Assembly: GCA_037447655.1 (NCBI GenBank) | Contig: JBBHKE010001538.1 | Location: 126,001-186,000 of the forward strand | Reading direction: 5' to 3' | DNA from: Zygnema cylindricum | Taxonomy: Eukaryota; Streptophyta; Zygnematophyceae; Zygnematales; Zygnemataceae | DNA length: 60,000 nt | In this document: piece by piece, positions 9,022 to 19,542 of the stretch | Layout of the letters: every line of letters starts with the position of its first letter | How positions within the stretch are numbered: position 1 is the first letter of the stretch | Notes under the pieces: generated by a model | The model's database searches: none | What the model saw: only the letters and a program-made list of their open reading frames with translations | Told to the model about the DNA's origin: nothing | Position numbers and translations under genes: made by a program

Positions 9022-10932
9022 TATTGTTCTACAACCACCACTGTAGCAGAAGGACCAACAGTAGTAGTGGAAGTAGACATGGAAAACAACAAAAACTATC
9101 AAGCACCTACTCAACAACCAACTTTCAGCTTACACAAAATATGATTCAAAAGGCTAATATGCCTCAAATTTGCCACAGCGATACACAATATAATAAACTG
9201 ACAATTACCAAAATTGCAGCCCAAATGACACAGTAAACCATAAGATATGATGTCTGGAAGTTTCCCAAAAACTGCCCTTAGAAAATCATATTCCCAAAAC
9301 TAGATACTACAAAATTGGCTGAGTCCTAAGTTATATACTCACAGTGTGTATCTATTGGTCTACACTAATGTGGGTAGCTGTTATTGCGGTTATTATTGTT
9401 GGTTTGAAGCAATTCCAGTCATGGATTTACCCTCGGTATCACCACAGACTACCCCAAAACAACCTACTTTGATTCCACTCAGAATTCTTCAGAATAACCA
9501 AACAAAGCTGAAACTACTCAAACAGATATCCCCTAGGCCACTAAGTATTCCCACCAATTTTCATATAACAATACCAAACCAAATAATCACAACACTCAGT
9601 CAAAGTTGCAGAAATACAGCTTGCCAGAACTTTGATAAATCTGACCAACTTCGCAATGAAGCCCCAAGCAAATCAGACATATAATAGGTCTGCAAATTTG
9701 CCAAAATATTTCCAATACAAAAAGGAACACACATGCAAAATTTCTGATAATTCTGCCAATAGAACTGAGAGCAATTCTCAGATGAAATTCCCAAAAAGGA
9801 GTAGAAAAAGTTTCTGTCCAAAAAGTTCCTTGGTCCAAAATGATTGAGTCCTACACTTATACACTAGAGCTCACTACTGAATGTAGGGAGGCATACCAGC
9901 CGTACGTAATCTACCATCTACCTCTATTAGTGTTAGTATACCTGAATACTTCGAAGTATGTCAAAATGATTAAATCGACACTAATAACTAATACACAAAA
10001 GACAAACCAATGTTGCAAATATTTACACAAAATCTCACAGAATCGTATGGTGAGTCATCGTGAGTAAGTCAACAAGACTGGGCGAATATCGTCAAAGAAT
10101 CTGGTACGTCCAAAATTAAATATTGTGTGGTTGACGCGATTTCGTGTCCCCACTACTTAGGAAAAATTACTGCGGCCTATTTCGGCAGCCGCCGTTCGTC
10201 ACGAAGTGAATTTTTGTCTTCTTGCAAAAGTAACATCGTACAACCACAATAAATTTGTACGTGCGACGTACTCTTAGAGGTACTTCGAATAGAATTTATC
10301 GGATCGCAAAGCGATCCGCCGTCCATTTCTCACTGCTTGTTCGCGCCACTCAATTAGTCACTTTAGTTTTATTCATACGTTTGCTCCCCCAATCCGTGAA
10401 TCCATTTGAGCCTCCAAATTAATTCCAATTAATACGTTACATACGAAATGTTGCGTGCACGCAAAATGTCGCGTATTGCACGAAGCTAGCTTTTCAAACC
10501 AATAATTATCTTGACTAACGACAAAGTATCCTACCTGTACGTTATTGTACCGTTAGTACCTCAAAAACCCTAATTACTACTTTCCAAAAACCTAATTAGT
10601 GGAACACTATTTTTTACTACATTAAACTACAAAACAATGTTTATTCATATATTTTCAGATATCGAACCGTACACAAAACCTTCATAATGCTTAGTCAGCG
10701 GTAGTCACTAAAGTCCAGCTGACCAAGGTCGTGTCCTACGAAGCACCTGAGTGCTTCGTCACTCATAGTCCCACGTGAATAACGCTTGTGGTACATCGTG
10801 AATCACGCTTGTGGTCCCAGGTGAATTGCGTTAGTTGGAACAAAGTCAATCGACGATGGTAGTGTCGAACCGTACCATATATTTTCGGAATACTCGGTTC
10901 AGATCCCGTTCGTCCGATAGTATAAATCTATT
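9022..10932 (-). repeat. Copia-B-type LTR, interrupted by a solo LTR and truncated
   Basis: Positions 9022-9396 and 10505-10920 align with the first 370 and the middle 420 bases of the Copia-B LTR (21697-22681), including the motif GTAGAAGTAGACATG-like gag start near 9068-9082 and the repeated CTTGTGGTCCCAGGTGAAT. The last 245 bases of the LTR are absent. A gypsy LTR begins at 10933, so the end was probably lost when that element arrived. Confidence 0.8.
9397..10504 (-). repeat. solo LTR related to Copia-C, with target duplication ATTAT
   Basis: It starts TGTTGGTTTGAAGC and ends CAAACCAATA, flanked by ATTAT at 9392-9396 and 10505-10509. Its first 600 bases match the Copia-C LTR (12700-13760), but its last 170 bases match sequence that lies just inside Copia-C (about 13870-14032). 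It has no internal coding region, so it is a recombination-derived solo LTR. Confidence 0.85.
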
Positions 10933-11413
10933 TGTAAAAGGACAAAATAGTAACCCACAACACACTATAATGCACAGCGGAAAGACTCCAAGGATCTCCT
11001 TGTAGCAACAGCATAAGCACACAGCACTCACAAAAAAAGGTCAAGCTTTATTAATCGGGAGGAAGATTACAAGTTGACAGCTCACTACAAAGGTCTACTC
11101 AAAGAGTCTGTCTTTTAACTACGTCTGCTCCACTATTTAAACTAACTAGCTGCTAGTCAACTTAATACTGTACAAGTGTACACGTGGACCTCCACAGTCA
11201 ACCGAGATCTATCCAAAATATATTTATAGAACTATACAGTTAAATCTACATTCTGCGGCGTTGCTATACTGCTACGCTGCGTTACGCTATTCCACTAAGT
11301 TGGTATGCTGCTATGTTGGGCTGGTCTAGAATCCCAGCTGCGCTGCTCTACAACCGCAACTATAGCAGTCTGGTCTCTAGCCCTTAAGTACTCAACTCTG
11401 TAACCCTCTTATA
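10933..11413 (-). repeat. gypsy LTR, 3' copy
   Basis: It matches the Gypsy-2 5' LTR at 44046-44525: both start TGTAAAAG and share CAGCGGAA, CTTTATTAATC and the ATACTGC/TGCTATG-rich tail, and both are about 480 bp. A purine-rich stretch on the minus strand just inside (about 11414-11425, AGTGGGAGG) fits a polypurine tract, so this is the 3' LTR of an element whose last ORF is ORF X. Confidence 0.8.
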
Positions 11414-11453
11414 GTGCCTCCCACTAAGGGATCAGTGTCTCGCTGAACCTAAC

Positions 11454-12434
11454 TCACTCAGGGAAATTGAAGTTGACGGAGTATGCGTATGTCTCCTCAC
11501 GGTACTCCTCGAATTCCTGTCGCAGAAAGTCAAGTTGATTTTGGAGTTGCTCACATCGAGTCTCCAGTAGCGCGATATGATGATTTGCCGCCGCCAATCG
11601 TCTCCGAGTGATTCGCTCCCGCACTCGGTCCTCCCTTTCCTCCGGTACTGCTGGTAGTGTTGCGGGTGGCGGTGGAACGGCCGCCGGTACAGATTCTTTG
11701 GGTACCGGAACTTGAGGGGACTTGGATTCATCAACCTCGTGTGCACTTTTCGCCACTTCGTTGGTCGGCTCCCACCAAGGTACCTTTCTTAATTTGAAGG
11801 AAACATGTTTCATGGCAGCTCGGGCCCGCTGCATGTTCGGGGCAGCTGGTGTGACCTTCGCTCGAGAGATGATGTCATTAAGGCGGACATCCCACAAGTG
11901 ATAATGGCGGAGCAACTTGGGAACATCCACCCTATACCGATAGTTATCTTCTACTACTTCCACAAACGGCAAGGCACGAGGGTTTAATTGCACATAACCT
12001 TTATGGTTATTCCCAAGGTACTTCGTTCTCATAAAGTTCCACGTCGGGTGTGATGGCACATCGGCGGGGATATTAATTGGGTCCCCAGGTTTTCCGGTGC
12101 GCCACTCTTCGGGCCACTCCGAAGGATCCCAATAAAAGCACTTAGCGAAGCTGAAGGTGAGGTCTAGATGCCGGGTGTCTGTAGGGAGTGGAAAGAGGTA
12201 ATCTAGAATTTCCTCTCCTTTTTCACTCTCCCCGTCCATGTCCCCTTTATTCCCTCGAAGGAGAAATACATTTTCTCCGCTGGGGTACTGCGCTTCCGCC
12301 TTCTTTTTCGCGCTTTTTGAAGACTGTTCATTTGCAGTGCTCTCTTTATTGGGGTCCCTCATCACCACTAGATCATGTTGTTCTACAACCACCATTGCAG
12401 GAGGAGGACCAGAAGTAATATTGGAAGTAGACAT
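11454..12434 (-). CDS. ORF X, C-terminal part, fused to an LTR-encoded start (326 codons)
   Basis: I do not recognise this protein. The open frame starts at an ATG inside the Copia-B 3' LTR (12434), and its first 20 residues (M-S-T-S-N-I-T-S-G) are copia gag leader. From 12375 on it is unrelated: an acidic/lysine region, a W-rich central block (Y-W-D-P-S-E-W-P-E-E-W, then H-P-T-W-N-F-M-R-T-K-Y-L-G, then K-V-P-W-W-E-P), a proline-rich linker and a C-terminal heptad-like coiled coil (about residues 275-315). It stops 40 bases before the gypsy 3' LTR, so it is most simply an extra 3' ORF of that gypsy family. Its original N-terminus is at 22687-23022. A captured host gene is the alternative. The present fusion is probably accidental. 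Confidence 0.6.
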   Translation of the reverse strand: MSTSNITSGPPPAMVVVEQHDLVVMRDPNKESTANEQSSKSAKKKAEAQYPSGENVFLLRGNKGDMDGESEKGEEILDYLFPLPTDTRHLDLTFSFAKCFYWDPSEWPEEWRTGKPGDPINIPADVPSHPTWNFMRTKYLGNNHKGYVQLNPRALPFVEVVEDNYRYRVDVPKLLRHYHLWDVRLNDIISRAKVTPAAPNMQRARAAMKHVSFKLRKVPWWEPTNEVAKSAHEVDESKSPQVPVPKESVPAAVPPPPATLPAVPEEREDRVRERITRRRLAAANHHIALLETRCEQLQNQLDFLRQEFEEYREETYAYSVNFNFPE

Positions 12435-12699
12435 GAAAAACAGCAGAAACTATCAAAGTAGTCTCTTAACAACCAACTTTGAACTGACACAAAATATGAC
12501 TCAGATAGCCAATATGCCTCAAATTTACCACAGTGATAAAAAATATAGTAAACTGACAATTCCCAAAATTGCAGCCCAAATGACATACTAAACCATAAGA
12601 TATGATGTCTGGAAGTTTCCAAAAAAACACTGCCCTTAGAAAGTCATATTCCCAATACTGGATACTATCCTAAGTTATATACTCACAGTATGTATCTAC
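12376..12699 (-). repeat. Copia-B 3' LTR, outer segment
   Basis: It starts TGTTGTTCTACAACC and aligns with 21697-22030. It contains the gag ATG (12432-12434) and the first 20 gag codons. It stops at the Copia-C insertion and resumes at 16888. Confidence 0.9.
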
Positions 12700-13760
12700 T
12701 GTTGTTGATAGCCCTTTTCAGCCATGAATGTACCCTATGAAGCACCACGGACTACCCCAAAACAGCCTCCTTTGGTTCCACTCAGAATTCTACAGAATAA
12801 CCAAACCAATCTGAAACTACTTAACCAGATAGTTCCTAGTCCACTAAGTATTCCCACCAAATTTCATATAATAATAACTAACCGAATAATCACAACACTC
12901 AGTCAAAGTTGCAGAAAAACAGCCTGCCAGAACTTTGATAAATCTGACCAACTTCACAATGAAGCCCCAAGCAAACCAGACACATAATAGGTCTGAAAAT
13001 TTGCCACAATATTTCCCACACAACGAGGAACACACATGAAAAATTCCAGATAATTCTGCCAATAAAACTGATTGCAATTCTTAGATGAAATTCCCAAAAA
13101 GGAACAGAAACAGTTTCTGTTCAAAAAGCTCCGAATTCTAGAAATGACTAAGTCCTACAAATATACACTACAGCTTACTACTAACTGTACGGAGGCATAC
13201 CAGCCGTACGTAATCAATCAACTACCTCTATTAATGTGAGTGTACCTAAGATCTACACTAATAATTAAATACACAGGACAAAACATTGTTAAATATTTAC
13301 ACGTCGTACGAATTCTGTCAAACGAATCAGGACCGTCCAAAATAAATATCATGTGATGGACGCGATTTCGCGTCCCTCACCAAACTGACGGCGCTGCCGT
13401 CCGTAGCTCCGGTGGCGTCCAATTCATCACATGTTGACCGCCGCATTATGTTTCGTACGGCCGACGTACAATTTAAATCATTTTGAATGTTATTCATCAG
13501 ATCGCTTCGCGATCCGTCGTCCATTTATCCAACACATTCAACACTTTCGTCTATGTTTCTTCGCGTCACTTGATGTCCAATTCCGTACGTTCAATACTCT
13601 AAGTACTTAGTACGCAAGCTATTATGGCTTCGATGTGACCAGCGCATCATGGCAGCACAATATCTTTTTCATACATGTTGCTATATCTGCGGTGTGACCA
13701 GCGCAGCATGGCAGCATAGCAATGTGATATAGAGAGGACTAAAGGTTTCCAAAACCAACA
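12700..13760 (-). repeat. Copia-C 3' LTR
   Basis: It begins TGTTGTTGATAGCCC, ends AAAACCAACA, and is followed by the polypurine complement CTCCCCCAAACC. It is highly similar to 15821-16882 over its whole length, including the shared GATCGCTTCGC and CAGCGCATCATGGCAGCA words. Confidence 0.9.
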
Positions 13761-14487
13761 CTCCCCCAAACCTTTAGACTCTCTCAGCCACTAAGTCCAC
13801 ATTCTTCCCTTCTCCCCTTTTGTTCAACCGATACCATTGCTTCTGCTAACGTTACCACTGCTTCAACTAATTTCGTACATCCCAAGCAATTAGTACCATT
13901 ACTCCTCCAATTCGCAGATCCATTCGAACCTCCACACTAAATCAAGATAACATTAGAATCGTATACTGTACCCACGAAACATTTTGTACGCACGAAATAA
14001 CACGCCTTCACGAAACTGACTTTTCAAAACAACACTCCCCCAAAAATTTAGTTTCGTGCATCCGGAATGAAATATGCCGCGTGTTAAAAATAACACTACA
14101 TTTCCATACCTGCAAATTTCCTCCCTTTTTCCCTTTTGTTCAAACGTCACCACTGCTCTGCTGCGCTGCGTTGCTGCGTAGTGACGCGAACTGCTTTTGC
14201 CGATTCACCACTGCTCCAGCTACGTTACTGCTCCACCTTCCTTCTACCATTTCTTCCAAAAATGCGCCCTCTCCAAAAACCATTGCTACTGTTGCCTCTT
14301 CTTGAGTCTTCAAAAATTAAACTTTCTTTTCAACTAATTTTAAAAAAAACAAAATGCAAAATTCGAAATTTTACATATATTACTGAACTTTAATGGTAGT
14401 CACCTCCGTAAACTTACTTTTCACGTCGTCTTCTTTCAACCACTTTCGAAACATGTTTTCTTCTACTAGTGATCCTTTAAGTCCTGC
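13761..14487 (-). other. Copia-C 3' non-coding internal region with a second polypurine tract
   Basis: No useful open frame. Besides the polypurine tract abutting the LTR (13761-13772), a second LTR-end-like junction TTTTCAAAACAACA|CTCCCCCAAAAA occurs at about 14032. The sequence before it (13870-14032) matches the end of the solo LTR at 10340-10504, so this is the remnant of an older LTR end left inside the element. Confidence 0.6.
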
Positions 14488-14838
14488 CTATTTACTTTGT
14501 TTTCTTAAGAATTTTTGTGTTTTATGTAAGTTTACATCTTTGTCACCGTTTTCTACCCTTTTAATGCCATGAATTCTAATTCTTGCCTTTTTCTTCACTA
14601 ATCTCTTCTTCCGGGTTTCTTTTCCTATTTTTCCAATTTTTGCAGTTTTATTTCGTTTTCCAAAATTACAAACTCCCTCTCTTACCCCAATAATTTGAAC
14701 ATTTTTCCTCTCATCTTCTCTAAGGTCATAAAATTCCACATCCACATTATTTTTCTGTTCCACTATCACTTCCCCATCTTTTCCTCCCACTCCTTTTACT
14801 TCACTTAACTCTCCCTCTTGTAAGCATTTTTCACTCAC
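14488..14838 (-). CDS. Copia-C lysine-rich ORF (116 codons), probably gag C-terminal tail
   Basis: I recognise no domain. The predicted protein is very basic in its second half (runs such as K-E-T-R-K-K-R-L-V-K-K-K-A-R-I) and acidic in the first. It lies downstream of gag in the same direction and may be a nucleic-acid-binding tail of gag separated by a frame change (stops between 14838 and 15064). The LTR-proximal end is AT-rich and non-coding. Function is unknown. It could equally be fortuitous. Confidence 0.4.
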   Translation of the reverse strand: MSEKCLQEGELSEVKGVGGKDGEVIVEQKNNVDVEFYDLREDERKNVQIIGVREGVCNFGKRNKTAKIGKIGKETRKKRLVKKKARIRIHGIKRVENGDKDVNLHKTQKFLRKQSK

Positions 14839-15063
14839 GAATCTGTCACCAGAAAAAGTTTAAAAAGCCGCGTCTTTTTCTGTCTCCTTTTCCTCCACAC
14901 CATCTTCGGTGACAATTATTTTTCCCCCTCTGTCGTCGTTCTCCATATTTCCAAAAATGACGGTCGGCAAATAAACAAATTTCTCGAAAGAAGGTGTAAC
15001 CCTTTTATCTTCACAATATTTCCTCGGATCAGTAAATGCATTCTGTTGCCTTTGTATAGGGGG

Positions 15064-15462
15064 CTAAACTCGGTTGTTGTCCCACCCTTCTCTGAAATTT
15101 CCTGTGAGACATACACTTTTATATAGAGGACATACCTTCAATGTATGTCCTACATCATTACAATAAAAACTATTTTCTACCTTACAACTTTTCTTAATTC
15201 TATGAAACTGTGATCTGACACCTTGAAAATTCCCCCTAATCTTTAGAGCCTCATTATTGGCCTCTTCTTCTAAAACACACCTGATTGCTAATTCTAAGTT
15301 CGAATCATTTTTATCAACCTGTTTTAATCTATCTAAAGCACACCTATATTCCTTAGGTAATCCTTTCATTAACAGAAAAGCCTTTTGAGCATTTGTAAAG
15401 TTTTCACCTACAATCTCATTTTCTACAAAGAATATTTGTAACCCAATACAGTAATTCATCAT
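15064..15462 (-). pseudogene. Copia-C gag C-terminal half with degenerate zinc knuckle
   Basis: The 132-codon open stretch shows gag-type motifs, F-L-L-M-K-G-L-P-K-E-Y and S-N-L-E-L-A-I-R-C-V-L-E-E-E, equivalent to the Copia-B gag A-A-L-L-I-R-G-L region. Near its end is the knuckle-like F-Y-C-N-D-V-G-H-T-L-K-V-C, in which the first Cys is replaced (consensus C-x2-C-x4-H-x4-C). The family packages RNA in the particle. It is in a different frame from the N-terminal half at 15475-15846; the break lies at 15462-15475. Confidence 0.7.
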
Positions 15463-15474
15463 ACTACCTCCATC

Positions 15475-15846
15475 CTACTTATACTCAACTATTTTTGTGA
15501 CACTACTCATCCAGTGATACACGTAAGTGTTTTGATATCCACATTCTAAGCACTTCCATAACTCAGCTGCACTTTCCAGACCAAGGTAAGTCAATACAAA
15601 TTCCTCATTCAAAGATAGCTTGATAATCAGCATACACTCATTGTTCTTCTCCTCCCATCCAACCGATGATTCAACACATGTCCCGTCCACCACATCCATT
15701 AGCTTCCTCGACTTGAAGTAGCTCTCCATCATACTCCTCCAATAGTAATATTTAGAAACATCAAATATGGGCAGGGTTGATTCATCCAAAATGGGTAGCC
15801 ATAGGCGTGGGCCCATAACGAGTTGTTCATAGCCCTTTTCAGCCAT
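15475..15846 (-). pseudogene. Copia-C gag N-terminal half, start codon in the LTR
   Basis: The ATG at 15846-15844 is inside the 5' LTR. The frame reads M-A-E-K-G-Y-E-Q-L-V-M-G-P through the LTR end (15821) and the primer-binding site, then Y-Y-Y-W-R-S-M-M-E-S-Y-F and W-K-C-L-E-C-G-Y, typical UBN2/DUF4219-like copia gag blocks. The open frame extends further upstream into the LTR without an ATG, but the conserved start used by all related elements is 15846. A frame break at about 15470 separates it from the rest of gag. Confidence 0.75.
15807..15819 (-). promoter_or_regulatory. Copia-C primer-binding site (half-tRNA type)
   Basis: The plus strand GTGGGCCCATAAC matches the initiator tRNA-Met anticodon arm. 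It is translated as V-M-G-P within gag. Confidence 0.8.
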
Positions 15847-16882
15847 GAATTTACCCTCGGAAGCACCACAGACTACCCCAAAACAGCCTCTTTTGGTTCC
15901 ACTCAGAACTCTACAGAATAACCAAACCAAGCTGAACCTACTTAGCCAGATAGTTCCTATTCCACTTAGTATTCCCACCAAATTTTATATAATAATACCA
16001 AACCGAATAATCACAACACTCAATCAAAGTTGCAGAAAAATAGCCTGCTAGAACTTTGATAAATCTGACCAACTTCACAATGAAGCCCCAAGCAAACCAG
16101 ACACACAATAGGTCTGAAAATTTGCCACAATATTGCCCACAAAAGGAGGAACAAACATGTAAAATTCCAGTTAATTCTGCAAATAAAACTGAGAGCAATT
16201 CTCAGATGAAATTCCCAAAAAGGAACAGAAACAGTTTCTGTCCAAAAAGTTCCGAAGTCTAGAAATGACTAAGTCCTACAAATATACACTACAGCTTACT
16301 ACTAACTGTACGGAGGCATACCAGCCGTACGTTATAAATCAACTACCTCTATCAATGTGAGTGTACCTGAGATCTACACTAATAATTAAATACACATAAC
16401 AAAACATTGTTAAATATTTACACGTCGTACGAATTCCGTCAAACGAATCAGGACCGTCCAAAATAAATATCATGTGATGGACGCGATTTCGCGTCCCTCA
16501 CCAAACTGACGGCACTGCCGTCCGTAGCTCTGGTGGCGTCCAATTCATCACATGTTGACCGCCGCATTATGTTTCGTACGGCCGACGTACAATTCAAATC
16601 ATTTCGAATGTTAATCATCAGATCGCTTCGCAATCCGCCGTCCATTTCTCCAACACATTCAACACTTTCGTCTATGTTTCTTCGCGTCACTTGAAGTGCA
16701 ATTCCGTACGTTCAATACTCTTCGTACTTAGTACGCAAGCTATTATGGCTTCGATGTGACCAGCGCATCATGGCAGCACAATATCTTTTTCATACATGTT
16801 GATATGTCTGCGGTGTGACTAGCGCAGCATGGCAGCATAGCAATGTGATATAGAGAGGACTAAAGGTCTCCAAAAACCAACA
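15821..16882 (-). repeat. Copia-C 5' LTR
   Basis: Partner of 12700-13760. The terminal TG is changed to AG at the inner end. It ends AAAACCAACA directly before the target duplication TCTAC. Confidence 0.9.
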
Positions 16883-16887
16883 TCTAC

Positions 16888-17583
16888 TGATCTATACTAA
16901 TTTGGGTAACCGTTACTACGGTTATTATCCTAACTAACGACAAAGCATCCTACATGTACGTCACTGTACCTCAAAACCCTTATTATTACTTTCTAAAAAC
17001 CTGATTAATGGAACACTATTTTTTTATTACACTAAACTACAAAACAATGTTATTCAAATATTTCAAGATATTGAACCGTACACAAAACGTTCCAACTATA
17101 CACAAAATGTTCCAAATGCTTAGTCAGCGTTAGTCGCTAAAGTCTTGCCGAAAGTGGTCATGTAGTACGAAGCACCTGAGTGCTTCGTCACTTGTAGTCC
17201 CACGCGAATTACGCTTGTGGTCCCTCGTGAATCACACTTGTGGTCCCAGGTGAATCGGGTCCGTTGGAACAAATTTAATCGACGATGGTACCGTCGAACC
17301 GTACCATTTATTTTCGGAATACTTCGTTCAGATCCCGTTCGTACGATCTTTTGAATCGAAACGTCAACTGCGTGACGCGTGTGGCTGACTGTCGACGCCA
17401 CTCCAAAAAATCTGCATACGTTCTTTTGCCAACACGTGTCCTTGTAAAAGTACAATACACTCTATTGTATTTTTTGCTACTGTAACGCTAATGAAGGTAA
17501 GTATTACAATAGACTAATTAGAAAAATATTCTAAGTTATTTTAACCCCTATTTACCGAAAATAAAGATTTATATATTATAATA
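16888..17583 (-). repeat. Copia-B 3' LTR, inner segment
   Basis: It continues the LTR interrupted at 12699 and aligns with 22030-22681. It ends TTATAATA (canonical TTACAACA) just before the polypurine complement CTCCCCTAAATC at 17584. Confidence 0.9.
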
Positions 17584-17649
17584 CTCCCCTAAATCTTTTT
17601 ACTCAGTTACTCACTTAGTCCAATAACATCTCTGCAAAATTGTAACTTA

Positions 17650-18520
17650 GGAGCAGGAAGGGCTTTTGTTAACATGTCAGCCACCATCTTCTCTTCCGGT
17701 AAATAACATAACTTAACAACTTTTGCAAGTACCTTCTCTCTAACAAAGTCAAGTCTAACATCCATGTGTTTCCTCTTAAGTGATTGCTAGGGTTAGAGGC
17801 GATTCTAATGGCTGCCTGGTTATCACACCAGATAGCTTCAGGACCAGTTTGCATATACCCAAGTTCCTGTAAAGCGGACTTGACCTATAGGAGCTCCTTG
17901 AGGGCGGAAGTTGCTCCCATATATTCTGACTCCATTGTGGATTGAGCTCTAACCTTTTGTAATATGCTACTCCAGCAGCAAGTTGCGTCTCCAATCTTCA
18001 AAACAAAGTCGGTCGTAGATTTCCTGCTTGGTATGTCTCCATAGCTAGCATCGCTCCACGTCTGTATTTTCACCTCTCCTCCTCCAAATACAAGCTTAAG
18101 ATTGCGAGTACCTGCAAGATATCTCAACACCCTTTTTGTTGCTTCCCAGTCTGCCTTTTAAGGATTCTGCAAACTTCTACTCAAGACCCCCACAGCTGCT
18201 GCAATATCAGGTCTCGTACAATTCATAAAATATATAAGACTTCCAACTATCTGTCAATATGGCTTTGAAGCCATAAACTCCTCCTCCATTGACTCTAGAC
18301 TCCCACACACCATAATGCCTGATCTGCATCCCTTCCTTCCATTTTTTGCCTAATTTCCATGGGAGTTATAGATCCCTTTACATCTTTCATTTCAAATCTT
18401 TCCAATATGTTACCTATTGCTTTTTTTTGAGTTAACATAATCAGCCTTTTGTTTCTGTCTCTTTCTACTTGTATTCCTATAATATACTTGGCCTCATCGA
18501 GGTCCTTCATATCGAACCTA
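17650..18520 (-). pseudogene. Copia-B RNase H and RT connection region
   Basis: Broken minus-strand pieces (18295-18510, 17885-18130, 17669-17854) carry the K-D-L-D-E-A-K-Y-I-I-G-I-Q connection motif, the RNase H motifs T-W-S-D-A-S-Y-G-D and S-T-M-E-S-E-Y-M, and the terminal W-C-D-N-Q-A-A-I-R-I-A segment. Frame changes near 17880 and between 18130 and 18295 and a stop near 18510 separate the pieces. The order and spacing are normal for copia. Confidence 0.85.
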
Positions 18521-18558
18521 GACCTTAAAGCCGCTTAAATGCGGTTTATTTCATCCAT

Positions 18559-19536
18559 TCACTTACTTATTAATAATAAGTCATCCACATATACAACAAT
18601 ATATAGTATCCCATCCTCCCCTTGTAAGACATATACAGAATGATCTGAGCTAATTCTCTTAAATCCCAGCCCAGTCAAAAACTCATCTAACTTCAAATTC
18701 CACTGACGCGGGGCTTGTTTTAGCCCATACAAAGATTTCATCAAATTACCCACTAATTCTTCCTTTCCCTTTTCAACGTACATTTCAAGTTGTTTCATAT
18801 AAATGGTTTTTTCTAACTCTCCATGCAAGAAAGCAATTTTAACATCCATTTGTTGTGTTTCTATATTCTCTATGGCCGCTAGACTTAGCAAAATCCTGAC
18901 AGTGGGAAATCTTCCAACTGGAGAGAAGGTTTCCTCAAAGTTTATACCTTCTGTTTGATTATACCCCTTGGCCACTAGCCTGGCCTTGTACCTTTCGATG
19001 GTGTTGTCCGGGTTCAGCTTCACCTTGAATACCCATTTGCTGCCGATGGCTTTTCTGCCCGGAGGAAGATCCACAAGCTCCCATGTCTGTGCCTCCATAA
19101 TAACCTTCATTTCATCGTTTGCCGCCTCGATCCACAGATTTCTCTCAGGTGATGAGAATGCCTTCTGGATCGTTAGAGGCTCCTCTGTAGCTGCAGAAAA
19201 AGCAAAGTGAGAGCATGGTTGCAGACGGTTGCTAGATCTCTTTCCCCCTGGAAATTCTGAGGCTGAGATCGTCGACAACCTCTGATCCCTAATTTGATCC
19301 TGTATCGAGTCTGAAGTAGTTCCTTCCGCCTGAGGCGTAGCTTGTTGTGAAGCATCATGTAAAGGCACTAGAGCAACTGAAGGAAGAGGTGTCCCACTTG
19401 CCTGTGGAAAGTAGACTTGCTGCGTATGGTGAAAAATGACATATTCTTGCCTTTCCTTTGCCGATTGATCTAGCACTTTAAAATGGTCAACCGAGTCCTG
19501 CTCATCTTTAATTTGGATATTCCTAGAGATAATCAC
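18559..19536 (-). pseudogene. Copia-B reverse transcriptase (RVT_2), long open stretch
   Basis: 325 codons cover the IN-RT linker (S-N-R-L-Q-P) and most of RT: A-N-D-E-M-K-V-I-M-E-A-Q-T-W-E-L, G-S-K-W-V-F-K-V-K, A-R-L-V-A-K-G-Y, F-S-P-V, the first catalytic Asp region Q-M-D-V-K-I-A-F-L-H-G-E, S-L-Y-G-L-K-Q-A-P-R-Q-W and the active site V-V-Y-V-D-D-L-L-L. All catalytic Asp residues are present. It ends at a stop near 18558 before the connection region and is separated from the integrase by a stop at about 19540, so the polyprotein is broken, although this part is well preserved. Confidence 0.85.
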
Positions 19537-19542
19537 TTTCTG

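Larger units (their letters stand above)
12700..16882 (-). mobile_element. Copia-C, gag-only non-autonomous copia element
   Basis: Two LTRs of about 1.06 kb (12700-13760 and 15821-16882) flank only 2.06 kb of internal sequence, which holds gag and a lysine-rich ORF but no protease, integrase or RT. A perfect 5-bp duplication TCTAC (12695-12699, 16883-16887) marks it as an intact insertion into the Copia-B LTR. It must borrow enzymes from another element, like known TR-GAG elements in plants. Confidence 0.9.

Noticed and set aside
11454-12434. ORF X as an ordinary copia gag because it starts M-S-T-S-x-x-T
   Set aside because: Only the first 20 residues come from the Copia-B LTR. The rest has no gag motif or zinc knuckle and belongs to the interrupted locus.
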